A stretch of DNA of 64,000 nucleotides, taken from contig PIVX01000006.1 in NCBI GenBank assembly GCA_003353785.1, forward strand, positions 45,001 to 109,000. The letters are read 5' to 3'. A program made the position numbers and the translations under genes. This document shows positions 55,395-64,000 of this stretch, piece by piece. A model generated the notes under the pieces. It was not told where the DNA came from. It searched no databases and saw only the letters and a program-made list of their open reading frames with translations. Numbering within the stretch: position 1 is the stretch's first letter; each line of letters opens with the position of its first letter. The stretch is from Gammaproteobacteria bacterium. Its GTDB lineage: Bacteria > Pseudomonadota > Gammaproteobacteria > PIVX01.

Positions 55395-56399
55395 ATGTTT
55401 TTATACAAACAAATACTCTATATTCTACTATTGCTACTAGTAATGCCCTTGGCACAATGCGAAAAAGATAAGCATCCAGTAAAATTAGTAGAAGTTGTTA
55501 AAGTTAAATATCATTCTATTAATAAAGAAGTTCATATCATTGGTGAACTTAAAGCAAAAAAATTTTCAAATATCTATGCAAAAGTTGATGGTAAAATAGA
55601 TCTAATCGAAGAATTACAAAATAATACTATTGTTAAAGATCAAACTTTAGCCATCTTGGAAAACAATCTTATCAAGGCACAAGTAGAGCTAGCAAAAAAA
55701 TCTGAAATTCTGGCCAAGAAAAAATTTAATAGATTATCAGAATTAGCTAAGCTAGGCAGTATTAGTAAAGAAAAACTTGATCAAGCAAAAGAAGCATGGT
55801 TGAAAACTAAACTTGAACTCAATGATAAAATCATTGAATTAAATAAGACTATAATTAAAGCTCCATTTAGTGGGAAGTTAAGCCATTTTCAAGTTACCGA
55901 GGGTGCAATAGTTAAACAAGGAGAACTACTTGCAGTTGCTTATGACACTTCAAAATATACTGTAGAATTACCCTCATCTCTTGCGCTACTCCAAAAAATA
56001 CGTAAAGGACAAAAAATAACTATAGATGAAAAATATTCTGGAGAGATCACTGATATTCAGCAATCATTATCTAAAGACAATAGAATGGGAATTGTATACG
56101 CAAACTTAGCAAACTGCCATGGGTGTTTTGTTGGCCAAATGGTAGAAGCAAGAATTAGTATTGGTAACAAAAATAAAGTTCTAACTGTACCAAATGAAGC
56201 TATTTTCTTACATAAAGGACGAGAACATGTTATAAAAATAGTAGATAATAAAGCTATTAGAACCCCTATTACTATAGGAATTAATGATCAAAAATATACT
56301 GAGATCATCGACGGGCTTAATAATACAGAAATTATAGTTAAAAGTAATCCTGTGAGACTACATCATAATGAGTCTATAGAAATTTATGAACCTTCTTAA
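55395..56399 (+). CDS. RND efflux periplasmic adaptor (membrane fusion protein)
   Basis: About 334 residues from the ATG at 55395, where a signal peptide begins and ends in PLAQC (lipoprotein-like, although Gln at -1 is unusual). An earlier ATG at 55350 would add 15 residues ahead of the signal. The biotinyl-lipoyl half motif VDGKIDLIEELQNNTIVKDQ, a short coiled-coil hairpin (about 105-150) and IIKAPFSGKLSHFQVTEGA are adaptor hallmarks. A TATAAT ends 7 nt before ATG 55395. It overlaps the pump gene by 14 nt. No TolC-like gene is in the window. Confidence 0.88.
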   Translation: MFLYKQILYILLLLLVMPLAQCEKDKHPVKLVEVVKVKYHSINKEVHIIGELKAKKFSNIYAKVDGKIDLIEELQNNTIVKDQTLAILENNLIKAQVELAKKSEILAKKKFNRLSELAKLGSISKEKLDQAKEAWLKTKLELNDKIIELNKTIIKAPFSGKLSHFQVTEGAIVKQGELLAVAYDTSKYTVELPSSLALLQKIRKGQKITIDEKYSGEITDIQQSLSKDNRMGIVYANLANCHGCFVGQMVEARISIGNKNKVLTVPNEAIFLHKGREHVIKIVDNKAIRTPITIGINDQKYTEIIDGLNNTEIIVKSNPVRLHHNESIEIYEPS

Positions 56400-59388
56400 T
56401 TATTTTATCGATAAACCAGTTAGCTCTGTTATTGTAAATAGTTTCATCATAATTCTAGGAATTATTGCTCTCCAGCAATTACCAAGTAGAGAATATCCTA
56501 CTGTTACTATCCCAAGCTTTACAGTCGAAGTCATCTATCCTAATGCTAGTGCTAGTATTGTTGAAACTCAAATTACTATACCAATTGAAGAAGCACTAGC
56601 AGGTATTCCCGGTATCGAAAATATTACTTCCGACTCAAGGCAAAACAGATCGACAATTAATGTTGAGTTTATTGGAGGCACAAATACAAATAGTGCTCTT
56701 GGAAAAATTAGAGATAAATTGTCAATAGTGAGAGCTAGTCTTCCAAATGATATCAAGGAACCAATCATTCAAACCTTTGATCGTGATTTTTTTATGGCTA
56801 TAGGAATTTTAGGCAATAACTTTAGTCCTGCTAAGCTAAATCATCTTACTGATAAATTTATTGCCAATAAAATCAGATCTATCCCCGGTATATCTAAAGT
56901 ATCTGTTAATGGAGATAATTATAAAGTTATTGTTGAACTTGATCGCCAAAAAATGCATCAACTTAATATCCGTACAAGTCAACTTATAGAGGCTTTACAA
57001 AAAAATAATATTGCCCTACCCGCAGGCAAAATCAATCAAACCTTTCCAATTAATTTTGATGACAAATTATATTCAAAAAATGATGTAGAGAATATCATCT
57101 TGTCAGCAAAAAAATCATTAATTATTAAATTAAAAGATATCGCAAATATCCAATTACAGGAAGATGATCCTGATAAGACTATTAAAGTAAACGGACAAAC
57201 AGCAGCCATCCTCTATTTAAGCTCATCACAATCTAATAATATTATCGATGTATCAAAAAATGTTAATGACTTTTTTATAAAACTTAAAACCTTACTACCC
57301 AATGAGGTTAAGGTTAAAACTTTATATGACAGCTCTAAATTTGTTAAAAATTCTTTGAATAAAGTCTATTTTACCCTACTTGAAGCTATTATATTTGTAG
57401 CAATAATTTGCTTAATTTTTCTTAAAAGTAAAAAATTAGTATTAATTCCACTAGCTACTATTCCAATTTCATTAGTGGGAACTTTCTTTATGCTATATGT
57501 TTTTAACTGTTCCATCAATACCATAACTGCTCTAGCATTAGTACTTGCAATAGGTCTTGTTGTAGACGATGCAATAGTTGTCATGGAAAACATTGCTAGA
57601 CACCATACTACTAACAACTCAAATCATATTGCTACAAAGTTAGGAACAAACGAAATTAGCTTTGCCATAATTGCAATGACTTTAACTCTGGTAAGTGTAT
57701 ATTTACCTTTAGCATTTTATTCTGGAGTAATAGGCCAACTTTTTAGAGAATTTGCTATTGCTTTATCCAGCGCAGTATTAATTTCTGGTTTTGTATCTCT
57801 TACTTTATCTCCATTAATGTGTGCAAGATTATTAAATAAATCCCATCAACCTCAAAATGCTATTTATAATCGTCTAAACAAAATCATTGAGTTCTTTTTA
57901 GCAAGATCACAAATATCTTTCGTCATTGTCATAGTATTTATTGTATTAACAGTTATAATATTTTTTGCTATTCCTAAGACGCTTACCCCAGTAGAAGATA
58001 GATCAATAATAGGAGCATGGGTAGAGACAATCCCAAATTCCCCAAATCATAACTATAATAATTATATAAATTCAGTAGAAGATATTGTTAAAAATATCCC
58101 TGAAGTAGAAACTTACTGGATTGAACAATCTGAACAGGGGTTCCAAACAGTAATGGCTCTAAAAAATTTAGGCCAACGACAAAGAACTGCAGCAGAAATA
58201 AAGATAGATCTACAAGAAAAATTAGCTAAAATACCTACCATAAATATCCATGCTTGGAGCTGGGATTCAAATTTACCTAATATGCAAAATACTAGAACAC
58301 CAACGAGTATCCAAATTAGTATTAATACCACAGAGACTTATGAAAAATTATATAAAGTTATATCTGATATCTTAGTTATCGCAAATAACAGTAATGAATT
58401 TAATAATTCACACACTCAAATGGATCTCAACCAAATATCTTATGATGTTAAACTTAATAAAAATAATATAGCAACCCTTGAGCTTGAACCACAGGAAATT
58501 GCCACTAATCTAAAAATCATGCTCGATGAGTACTCACCGACAACTATAACAATAGATGATATTAAATATCCTATAAATATTAAACTTAAACAACAACTAA
58601 GAGAACTATCAGAAATATATATTACTAATAAAAGTGGAAATAGAACTTCTCTAGATAACTTACTAACCCTGGAAAGATCTCTTGGTCCTAATACATTGTC
58701 TAGACGAGATCAAATGCGCTATGGAACTATATATTTACCTTATAGTGATCCAAAAGATTTCTCAAAGAAACTAAGAATAGCTAAAGATATTCTTGATAAA
58801 AATTTACCAAACAATTATTCATACAGCTTTATTCAAACCACGAAAGCATATTTATCATCTTCAAATATTATGCTAAATATATCCATTTTATCCTTAATAT
58901 TTATCTATAGTATATTAGCAATCCAATTCGATAGTTTTGTTGACCCACTAATAATTCTCCTCACTGTTCCACTCGCAATATCTGGCGCATTAATCGCTCT
59001 ATACTGCTATGACATTACTCTAAACATATATTCTCAGATAGGCCTTATTACTTTAGTTGGTCTAATAACTAAACATGGCGTATTATTAATAGACTTTATC
59101 AACAAAGAAATTAATAACGGTGCATCCATTAACACAGCAGCATCAGCAGCCATCAAAAAACGATTAAGACCTATTATTATGACAACCGCTACAATGGCAG
59201 CAAGTGCTGCAATATTAATGTTTTCTAGAGGATCTGGTTTTGAGAGCCGCCAAGCAATAGGGATCATCCTATTCTATGGATTAACGTTTGGCACTATCTT
59301 TACTATATTACTCCTTCCAAGTTGTGCTATCGTGATTAAATCCTTGAATTTAAAATTTTTATCTTCTCGGCAAAAATACCAAAATTAA
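56386..59388 (+). CDS. RND efflux transporter permease (AcrB/MexB/HAE family)
   Basis: 1000 residues, with 12 helices in two repeats and two large periplasmic loops. Signatures are FIDKPVSSVIVNSFIIILG, LPSREYPTVTIPSF, the proton-relay pair in ALALVLAIGLVVDDAIVVMEN (two Asp) and, in repeat 2, GLITLVGLITKHGVLLIDF. It exports substrates using proton-motive force, with the adaptor and a TolC channel encoded elsewhere. The substrate is unknown. The start overlaps the adaptor stop by 14 nt. Confidence 0.94.
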   Translation: MNLLNYFIDKPVSSVIVNSFIIILGIIALQQLPSREYPTVTIPSFTVEVIYPNASASIVETQITIPIEEALAGIPGIENITSDSRQNRSTINVEFIGGTNTNSALGKIRDKLSIVRASLPNDIKEPIIQTFDRDFFMAIGILGNNFSPAKLNHLTDKFIANKIRSIPGISKVSVNGDNYKVIVELDRQKMHQLNIRTSQLIEALQKNNIALPAGKINQTFPINFDDKLYSKNDVENIILSAKKSLIIKLKDIANIQLQEDDPDKTIKVNGQTAAILYLSSSQSNNIIDVSKNVNDFFIKLKTLLPNEVKVKTLYDSSKFVKNSLNKVYFTLLEAIIFVAIICLIFLKSKKLVLIPLATIPISLVGTFFMLYVFNCSINTITALALVLAIGLVVDDAIVVMENIARHHTTNNSNHIATKLGTNEISFAIIAMTLTLVSVYLPLAFYSGVIGQLFREFAIALSSAVLISGFVSLTLSPLMCARLLNKSHQPQNAIYNRLNKIIEFFLARSQISFVIVIVFIVLTVIIFFAIPKTLTPVEDRSIIGAWVETIPNSPNHNYNNYINSVEDIVKNIPEVETYWIEQSEQGFQTVMALKNLGQRQRTAAEIKIDLQEKLAKIPTINIHAWSWDSNLPNMQNTRTPTSIQISINTTETYEKLYKVISDILVIANNSNEFNNSHTQMDLNQISYDVKLNKNNIATLELEPQEIATNLKIMLDEYSPTTITIDDIKYPINIKLKQQLRELSEIYITNKSGNRTSLDNLLTLERSLGPNTLSRRDQMRYGTIYLPYSDPKDFSKKLRIAKDILDKNLPNNYSYSFIQTTKAYLSSSNIMLNISILSLIFIYSILAIQFDSFVDPLIILLTVPLAISGALIALYCYDITLNIYSQIGLITLVGLITKHGVLLIDFINKEINNGASINTAASAAIKKRLRPIIMTTATMAASAAILMFSRGSGFESRQAIGIILFYGLTFGTIFTILLLPSCAIVIKSLNLKFLSSRQKYQN

Positions 59389-59449
59389 TCTAAAAACTTC
59401 CAATTATGTATAGTAAAAATTGTAATATCTGATGAGATATTATATTATA

Positions 59450-59479
59450 TTCAAAGTTCAACTAGCTACTTAATATAAT
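59450..59479 (+). promoter_or_regulatory. Promoter of the methyltransferase gene at 59493, short leader
   Basis: TTCAAA (59450-59455), 18 nt, TATAAT (59474-59479); start near 59486, about 7 nt before the ATG, with no Shine-Dalgarno sequence. Confidence 0.5.
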
Positions 59480-59492
59480 TAGCACTAAAAAA

Positions 59493-60377
59493 ATGCATTA
59501 TTTAAAAACATTCTTTCAAAAGCTATATAGAAATATTAAATTTTCAAGAATGGCACTTCGCAGAGGGGTATATTCATTAGTGCCATTCTATACAGATATG
59601 CATATTTATCTACCAGATGATTTTAAACATCTTGCTATTACCGTACCTGTTGATGGTAAATACGTTATTCAAAAGGAAAAAAGTAGAGAGTGCATCCCAG
59701 GTATAAAAAATATTTTTTTAGATGAGCAAAATTTTCTGAATAACTTAAATTTAGTTCTTGAAAATGTGGACTTATCAGAAGTACCAAATACATGCGATCC
59801 TTCAAGTACATCACCTTGTCGTATAAATAATTACTACTCATTCGGTGATGCTAAAATATTAACAGGAATTATATATAAATTTAAGTCAAAAAATCTTATA
59901 GAAATAGGAAGTGGATATAGCACTAGATATGCTAGATACGCCATAGAGAAATACCAGCTGAATTGTAAAATAACCTCAATTGATCCATCTCCTAGGAGTA
60001 AAATACACGATATAGTAGATGAGAAAATAACTAAAAGCGTTTTAAATGCTGACATAAGTCTATTTGACAGTTTAAATGATGGGGATATTTTATTTATTGA
60101 TGGCAGTCATTTAGTTTTTCATGGAACGGATGTCCCTTATCTCATTTTAAATGTTATACCAAAACTAAAGCCTGGCGTATTTATACATCTACATGATATA
60201 TATTTACCTTTTGAATATCCTAAAGAAATAGATAATCTATTCTGGAATGAGCAATATATGCTTGCAGCATATATATTAAATAATGACTCAATTGAAGTGT
60301 TTTTACCAACATACTATATGTATAAAAAAGATATGATAAAAGATCAATCTGTATCTTTCTGGCTAAGAAAAAAATAG
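59493..60377 (+). CDS. Class I SAM-dependent methyltransferase-like protein (Methyltransf_24 type)
   Basis: 294 residues. A positively charged N-terminus (FFQKLYRNIKFSRMALRRG) with weak hydrophobicity suggests membrane association. The Rossmann domain spans about 120-250: motif I KNLIEIGSGYSTRYARYAIE, ITSIDPSPRSKIHD, then GDILFIDGSHLVFHGTDVPY and GVFIHLHDIYLPFEYP. Proteins of this class often occur with surface-polysaccharide genes; the substrate is unknown. It starts with almost no leader. Confidence 0.78.
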   Translation: MHYLKTFFQKLYRNIKFSRMALRRGVYSLVPFYTDMHIYLPDDFKHLAITVPVDGKYVIQKEKSRECIPGIKNIFLDEQNFLNNLNLVLENVDLSEVPNTCDPSSTSPCRINNYYSFGDAKILTGIIYKFKSKNLIEIGSGYSTRYARYAIEKYQLNCKITSIDPSPRSKIHDIVDEKITKSVLNADISLFDSLNDGDILFIDGSHLVFHGTDVPYLILNVIPKLKPGVFIHLHDIYLPFEYPKEIDNLFWNEQYMLAAYILNNDSIEVFLPTYYMYKKDMIKDQSVSFWLRKK

Positions 60378-60422
60378 TCGTTAATACCTGCTATCTGTAA
60401 AGAGCTTAACTCATATAGTTAA

Positions 60423-60983
60423 TTACCATTTACCAGGATCACGCCTATTATTATCATCATAACCTGCTTCTTTAGCTAAATTAAACCAATATTCATATTG
60501 CTTAGGATCTTTATTAATATTTTCATAATACCTAATAAGTGCAATTATAGATGAAATATGACTTTGTTCTGCTGCTCTTTTATATAATGGAATAGCTTTT
60601 TTGTATATCTTGTTTTCAGCATGGTGCTTTGCTAAATAATACAATGCCCATTTGTCGTCTTGTTCAGCACCAACTTGATACCAGTGCATAGCTCTCTCCT
60701 CATCTTTTTTCACCCCTATACCAATGTAATAGCAATGACCTAGATTAACTGTAGCAATAGGAAGTTGTCTTGCTTTTTCTAACCAATCTACAGCTTCCTT
60801 AGCTCTATTAATTTTTATTAAACATATTGCAAAATCGAACTGAGCACTAATATCACCGTTCTTAGCATATACCTCTAGAGTTTCTAATTCATCGCATGAA
60901 TAATCGGATAACTCAGCAAAAAGAGTACAAAAGAATACATTTAAAATTATAAAAGAGAGAATCCTTGGTTTTGTTAACATCAT
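60423..60983 (-). CDS. Exported Sel1-repeat protein
   Basis: 186 residues with a signal peptide (about 1-24, ending LFAEL) and three to four Sel1-like TPR repeats (for example YYIGIGVKKDEERAMHWYQVGAEQ, LAKHHAENKIYKKAIPLYKR), key residues A-x-x-x-Y/W at each helix end. Sel1 proteins are periplasmic or secreted scaffolds and are frequent in Legionella and Coxiella. AAGGA precedes two adjacent ATGs. Repeat copy C lies immediately upstream, in the same orientation. Confidence 0.85.
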   Translation of the reverse strand: MMLTKPRILSFIILNVFFCTLFAELSDYSCDELETLEVYAKNGDISAQFDFAICLIKINRAKEAVDWLEKARQLPIATVNLGHCYYIGIGVKKDEERAMHWYQVGAEQDDKWALYYLAKHHAENKIYKKAIPLYKRAAEQSHISSIIALIRYYENINKDPKQYEYWFNLAKEAGYDDNNRRDPGKW

Positions 60984-61011
60984 AATTTTTCCTTAATAGA
61001 TGAGTTTAATT

Positions 61012-61190
61012 GACATCCTTACCTTGCTAAAAGAAAGGTAGTTCTTATACTAAGCCTCGTAGTTTTAATTTTATTTCTGATTCACAGCGGCTACAATAAT
61101 GCCACTCCACAGACCTCACACCACAACTGTCCTCCGCTAGGTTCTTACCTAAACACAAACCAGATTAATGTAGATTGTGAGCATTGTCAA
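61012..61190 (-). repeat. Dispersed repeat family, copy C, upstream of the Sel1 gene
   Basis: On the minus strand it begins TTTGACAATGCTCACAATC, continues TACATTAATCTGGTTTG, and ends CTTTCTTTTAGCAAGGTAAG followed by GATGTCAA, closely matching copy B at both ends. The middle (about 61045-61140) is richer in G+C and diverged. Promoter-like TTGACA, 17 nt, TAATCT is present. The tail ends 28 nt before the Sel1 gene start. Confidence 0.7.
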
Positions 61191-61882
61191 ATATAGGCTT
61201 TGAATTATCTATTACCAATTTGAATTTTTGCTACGCTCATGATAAATTTGCTAGTTAATTTTGTATTGACTAACTAACTTTCTAAGTGTAAATAATAAGT
61301 CTACTTTAGCCATAAAGTTAGACCATTGCAGAAAATATATAGTAACAGCTAATTAAAACCGTAGATTTTTGCATGCTCGTACCGATAAACCATAATTTTT
61401 AATCGAAGATAATTAATTTATCAAATATTGTAATCAATACTCACTTCGGAATATTGAATTAGCTCCAAAATCTAAAAGAGTTTATATTATTTTGTCATTG
61501 CTTTTTTTATAGCAAGAATTAAAATGTTTCCCCTATGATTTAATGAAATGGACTCCAAGCAATTAAGTTAAAAGCTTCAAGATGACCCGAACATTCTATC
61601 AATTAGGCTTCTGATCTAAGAAATAAAAATCTCAATCGTTAGTTGTATTCAAAATTTTTTTCTGCCATATTAAATGTTAGCTATTTTTTACAGCTAATTT
61701 CAGACTCCACTTAAAATAAGACAAGCTTCTATTGTGATTGTAAAATTAGCTAACAAATTTATTTTTTTTTAACCATTTTGGTTTTTATTATATCCATGTG
61801 GTAAATTTTATCTTGATTATAAATTAATAGAAGTTACAATGCTGCGCTAGGTTATGCGATTTAAAAATTTTAGGATATTAGC
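61191..61882. other. Long AT-rich intergenic region
   Basis: About 690 nt with no open frame of note. A weak hairpin AACCA/TGGTT followed by T-rich sequence lies at 61771-61790. It may be the remains of lost genes. AGGA upstream of 61883 serves the next gene. Confidence 0.4.
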
Positions 61883-62341
61883 ATGTTAAAAAAATTTAGT
61901 TACATTTTGTTCTTGGGAGTATTTGTATGGGCATCATGTTCAGCAAAGACAATTAAAGTTAGTTACAAAAATAATTCTAACCGCCCTATTCACAGTATAC
62001 TTGATCATACTAAGAGAGATTATACCTATGAAAATGCTGATTCTATCATTTATAAATATGATCAGATCAGGCCTGGAGTAACTAAATCATATCAGCTCCC
62101 TGTTAAAAAATTCGAGAAATTTTTTGCTCTTAATGATATTGTCCCTAGTCTATATAAATTTAGAAAAGTTACAGCTCATATACGTATCGGAGTATTTGCC
62201 ACAACGAAAAAAGGTCTCATGCGCAATTATACAAAAAAAATAGTTCTAGATGATGATAAAATTGTAGAATTAAAAATTGTATTTTGTGGCTTGGATAGCA
62301 ATTGTACCCCTATAATTGAGCATCACTATATAACAAAATAA
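61883..62341 (+). CDS. Exported protein of unknown function
   Basis: 152 residues, signal peptide about 1-20 (FLGVFVWASCSAK; a lipobox reading is possible but Trp at -3 is atypical). The mature protein is probably a small beta domain starting TIKVSYKNNSNRP, similar in pattern to the starts of the exported proteins at 8834 and 15392. Two Cys near the C-terminus (FCGLDSNC) could form a disulfide. No family was recognised. The AGGA ribosome-binding site is good. Confidence 0.7.
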   Translation: MLKKFSYILFLGVFVWASCSAKTIKVSYKNNSNRPIHSILDHTKRDYTYENADSIIYKYDQIRPGVTKSYQLPVKKFEKFFALNDIVPSLYKFRKVTAHIRIGVFATTKKGLMRNYTKKIVLDDDKIVELKIVFCGLDSNCTPIIEHHYITK

Positions 62342-62374
62342 TAGTTTCAATCAGCTTTAGCTATTCTTGCTGTG

Positions 62375-62836
62375 CTATAAGTGTTTTTTCATACCTACAT
62401 GTGTTGTTTCAAAACCACAAGACATGTAGAAGTCTATACTTCCACTCCTTTGCTTATTTGTAGTTAGCTGGATAATTTTCACTTTATTATTTTTAGCATA
62501 TTCAGTGGCTCTATCCATCATCCACTTACCAATACCTGTACTTCTATATTGTCTAGACACTCTAACCGCCTCAATTTGTAACCTTTTTGCGCCTTGGTAA
62601 GTTAGTGATGGTATAATTGTTAGATGACATGTAGCAATAACTATATTTTTGTGCGTAACTACCATTAGGAATTGATTTGGATCACTATCAATTAAATTAA
62701 ATGCATTGGAATACCTATGATCCAGCTCTTGTGAAAACCGCTCCCTAGTCTTTCCTAAAAAATCTTCAGCCAATAATTCTACTATTGCTGTTAGATCATT
62801 AAATTTAGCTTTTCTATATTCAAGTTCTAATTCCAC
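62375..62836 (-). CDS. GNAT family N-acetyltransferase
   Basis: 153 residues, a single GNAT domain. Acetyl-CoA-binding motif A is VRVSRQYRSTGIGKWMMDRA (about 92-111; R-x-x-G-I/V-G-x-W variant of Q/RxxGxG/A), followed by KIIQLTTNKQRSGSIDFYMSCGFE. The substrate cannot be told. The start is GTG at 62836, two bases after the batD stop, indicating translational coupling with the preceding gene. Confidence 0.87.
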   Translation of the reverse strand: MELELEYRKAKFNDLTAIVELLAEDFLGKTRERFSQELDHRYSNAFNLIDSDPNQFLMVVTHKNIVIATCHLTIIPSLTYQGAKRLQIEAVRVSRQYRSTGIGKWMMDRATEYAKNNKVKIIQLTTNKQRSGSIDFYMSCGFETTHVGMKKHL

Positions 62837-62838
62837 AA

Positions 62839-64000
62839 CTATTCCGGGTTCAGTGGAGGTAAGGCATCATCCTTAGTATCATTGACTATCTGAGTAAAAG
62901 ACTCTTCTTGTATTAATCTCCATAAAACATCTCCATCCCAATCCTTAACATTATCTTTATAGATCACCCTTTCTAATTCCTGCATTGCCAATATTGTCTC
63001 TTTAGTAATACATTGTTCAATATCTGTTAGTGAATTAACTGGTCTTCCTATTTTCTTCTCTGATAATCTAAAAATATATTTAAGAGTATCATTTGCCAAA
63101 TTTGCTTTACAGCTATTCTCAATTTCTTTATACAACTGTTTAACCGTCATATCCTTAGCAGGTAATGTTTTACTATTAGTTACCTTTGTTGGTTTACGTC
63201 TCAGATATAACCAAAACATAATTGTTGATATCCATAAAATTATTAAAACAATAGCCAAATACATCCAAGGATTCATCTTAGCTACCTGCTGTTGTAACGG
63301 TAATTGTGGCTGTTGCATTGCTGGAATTACCGACGGTTCCTCAGCTTTTGGTTTAACAGCAGGTAAAACTGTAAACTTTTTACCCGGTACCTTTATTGTC
63401 TTAAATAATTTATTTTTATTGTCCCACCATTTTACCTTAACTTCAGGAAAAATAAGATCTCCATCATTAGTTGGTATATAAGTCACCGTATCAATTCTCT
63501 TACCTAATACTTTCAAATTATCTGTAGTATTTTCCAGAGTTGGAGTATCAGTATAATGGCTTGCTCCATCTATTTCATAATCAACCAAATTGGGGATCTG
63601 CTCTGCTGTTAAATTTGTAGTTCTAACTGTTATTTTTCTAACAATTGGCTCACCCTGTTTTATTTTTTTGTTTGCCTCCCATTCTTGGTTAATACTAAGC
63701 CCATCCGCTGGTAACCAATATTGCAAGCCCTCAGTTTGCAGTGCCTCCTTAACATTTAAGATAATATCTTTAGCCGTTTCTCTTACTGGCACAGAACTAA
63801 TATTGATCTTAAAGAAATCATCAAAATCCCTAAAACCTCCATTACTATTACCAAATACTCCATCAAATATAGGCATAACTAATGTCAGCTTACCACTTTT
63901 TTGCGGGAAGATAGCATAATTCCTTTCATAAATATGCGATTTAATCCCATTTTTATTTTCAGGATAATCCTTGTCTTGACCTAATGGCAATACTATTGCA
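62839..64000 (-). CDS. batD: BatD-family protein, truncated by the window edge
   Basis: The frame stays open to the right edge, so the N-terminus is outside. The visible 386 residues include the repeated beta-sandwich region typical of BatD (AIFPQKSGKLTLVMPIFDG; GEPIVRKITVRTTNLTAEQIP; DGDLIFPEVKVKWWD), a Pro/Gln-rich linker (about 235-255), one membrane helix (WMYLAIVLIILWISTIMFWLYL, key W/Y ends) and a cytoplasmic helical tail. BatD belongs to the Bat aerotolerance/von Willebrand MoxR-linked cluster, which lies beyond the window. Confidence 0.85.
   Translation of the reverse strand, partial: AIVLPLGQDKDYPENKNGIKSHIYERNYAIFPQKSGKLTLVMPIFDGVFGNSNGGFRDFDDFFKINISSVPVRETAKDIILNVKEALQTEGLQYWLPADGLSINQEWEANKKIKQGEPIVRKITVRTTNLTAEQIPNLVDYEIDGASHYTDTPTLENTTDNLKVLGKRIDTVTYIPTNDGDLIFPEVKVKWWDNKNKLFKTIKVPGKKFTVLPAVKPKAEEPSVIPAMQQPQLPLQQQVAKMNPWMYLAIVLIILWISTIMFWLYLRRKPTKVTNSKTLPAKDMTVKQLYKEIENSCKANLANDTLKYIFRLSEKKIGRPVNSLTDIEQCITKETILAMQELERVIYKDNVKDWDGDVLWRLIQEESFTQIVNDTKDDALPPLNPE

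Noticed and set aside
61288-61320. TTGACT with a 17-nt spacer to TAAATA
   Set aside because: No gene follows within 560 nt; expected by chance in AT-rich DNA.
1-64000. tRNA, rRNA and CRISPR arrays
   Set aside because: Intergenic regions were read for tRNA-like T-arm motifs, rRNA segments and regularly spaced repeats; none was found, although reading by eye could miss a diverged tRNA.

Overview
The window is 64 kb of AT-rich DNA (about one-third G+C by eye) from a gammaproteobacterium. Gene order supports this: zapA-ssrS(6S RNA)-fau, ygfB-pepP, rppH-ptsP-lgt-thyA, hslV-hslU, yibN-secB beside gpmI, ubiE-ubiB, a class 1A speD and a long HD-domain cca. Low G+C, decayed insertion-sequence remains, LuxR paralogues, many small exported proteins without recognisable relatives, two inverse-autotransporter barrels and a Coxiella/Legionella-like HslV sequence suggest a host-associated lineage near Legionellales or a similar order. 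That placement is an inference. No rRNA, tRNA or CRISPR array was seen.

Layout. 1-5.2 kb: partial MepM-like murein hydrolase, dgkA, pepP, ygfB, and divergently a small coiled-coil gene, zapA, 6S RNA and fau, then queD. 5.5-10 kb: LPS genes (family 9 glycosyltransferase, O-antigen ligase), an exported esterase and two orphans. 10.2-18.7 kb: an operon of a proline-iminopeptidase homologue, dtd, mlaA and trmL; secB/yibN; gpmI; ctpA; an APH(6)-like kinase. 18.8-26 kb is accessory: a membrane orphan, two LuxR-type paralogues, a TnpB relic inside a 27-bp inverted repeat, an SSS-type transporter, a large orphan and a caspase-like lipoprotein. 26-30.4 kb: thyA, lgt, ptsP, rppH. 30.7-38.3 kb: two inverse-autotransporter-type proteins with coiled-coil passengers and two acidic orphans. 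38.8-49.6 kb: rpe, pabA-like, speD, ubiB, ubiE, hslU, hslV, midA-like, dinB, cca. 49.9-64 kb: methyltransferase, AraC/GyrI regulator, psd, parE, an RND efflux pair, another methyltransferase, a Sel1 protein, a secreted orphan, a GNAT and the C-terminal part of BatD.

How it fits together. Much of the conserved content concerns the envelope: murein hydrolysis, lipid recycling and lipoprotein maturation (dgkA, lgt, psd, mlaA), LPS assembly, quinone synthesis and protein quality control (hslVU, secB, ctpA). One-carbon and pterin metabolism is represented by fau, thyA, queD and pabA. The accessory genes mostly encode exported or surface proteins.

Points of special interest: (1) a 130-165 bp dispersed repeat in four copies, two of which carry a promoter-like start and lie immediately upstream of a gene in the same orientation; (2) several housekeeping genes whose promoters put the transcription start at or within a few bases of the start codon, suggesting leaderless mRNAs; (3) a proline-iminopeptidase homologue with Gly in place of the nucleophile Ser; (4) a caspase-like lipoprotein; (5) twin inverse-autotransporter barrels with unusual coiled-coil passengers; (6) a LuxR paralogue with a degenerate DNA-binding helix. 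All assignments come from reading the sequence; no database search was run.
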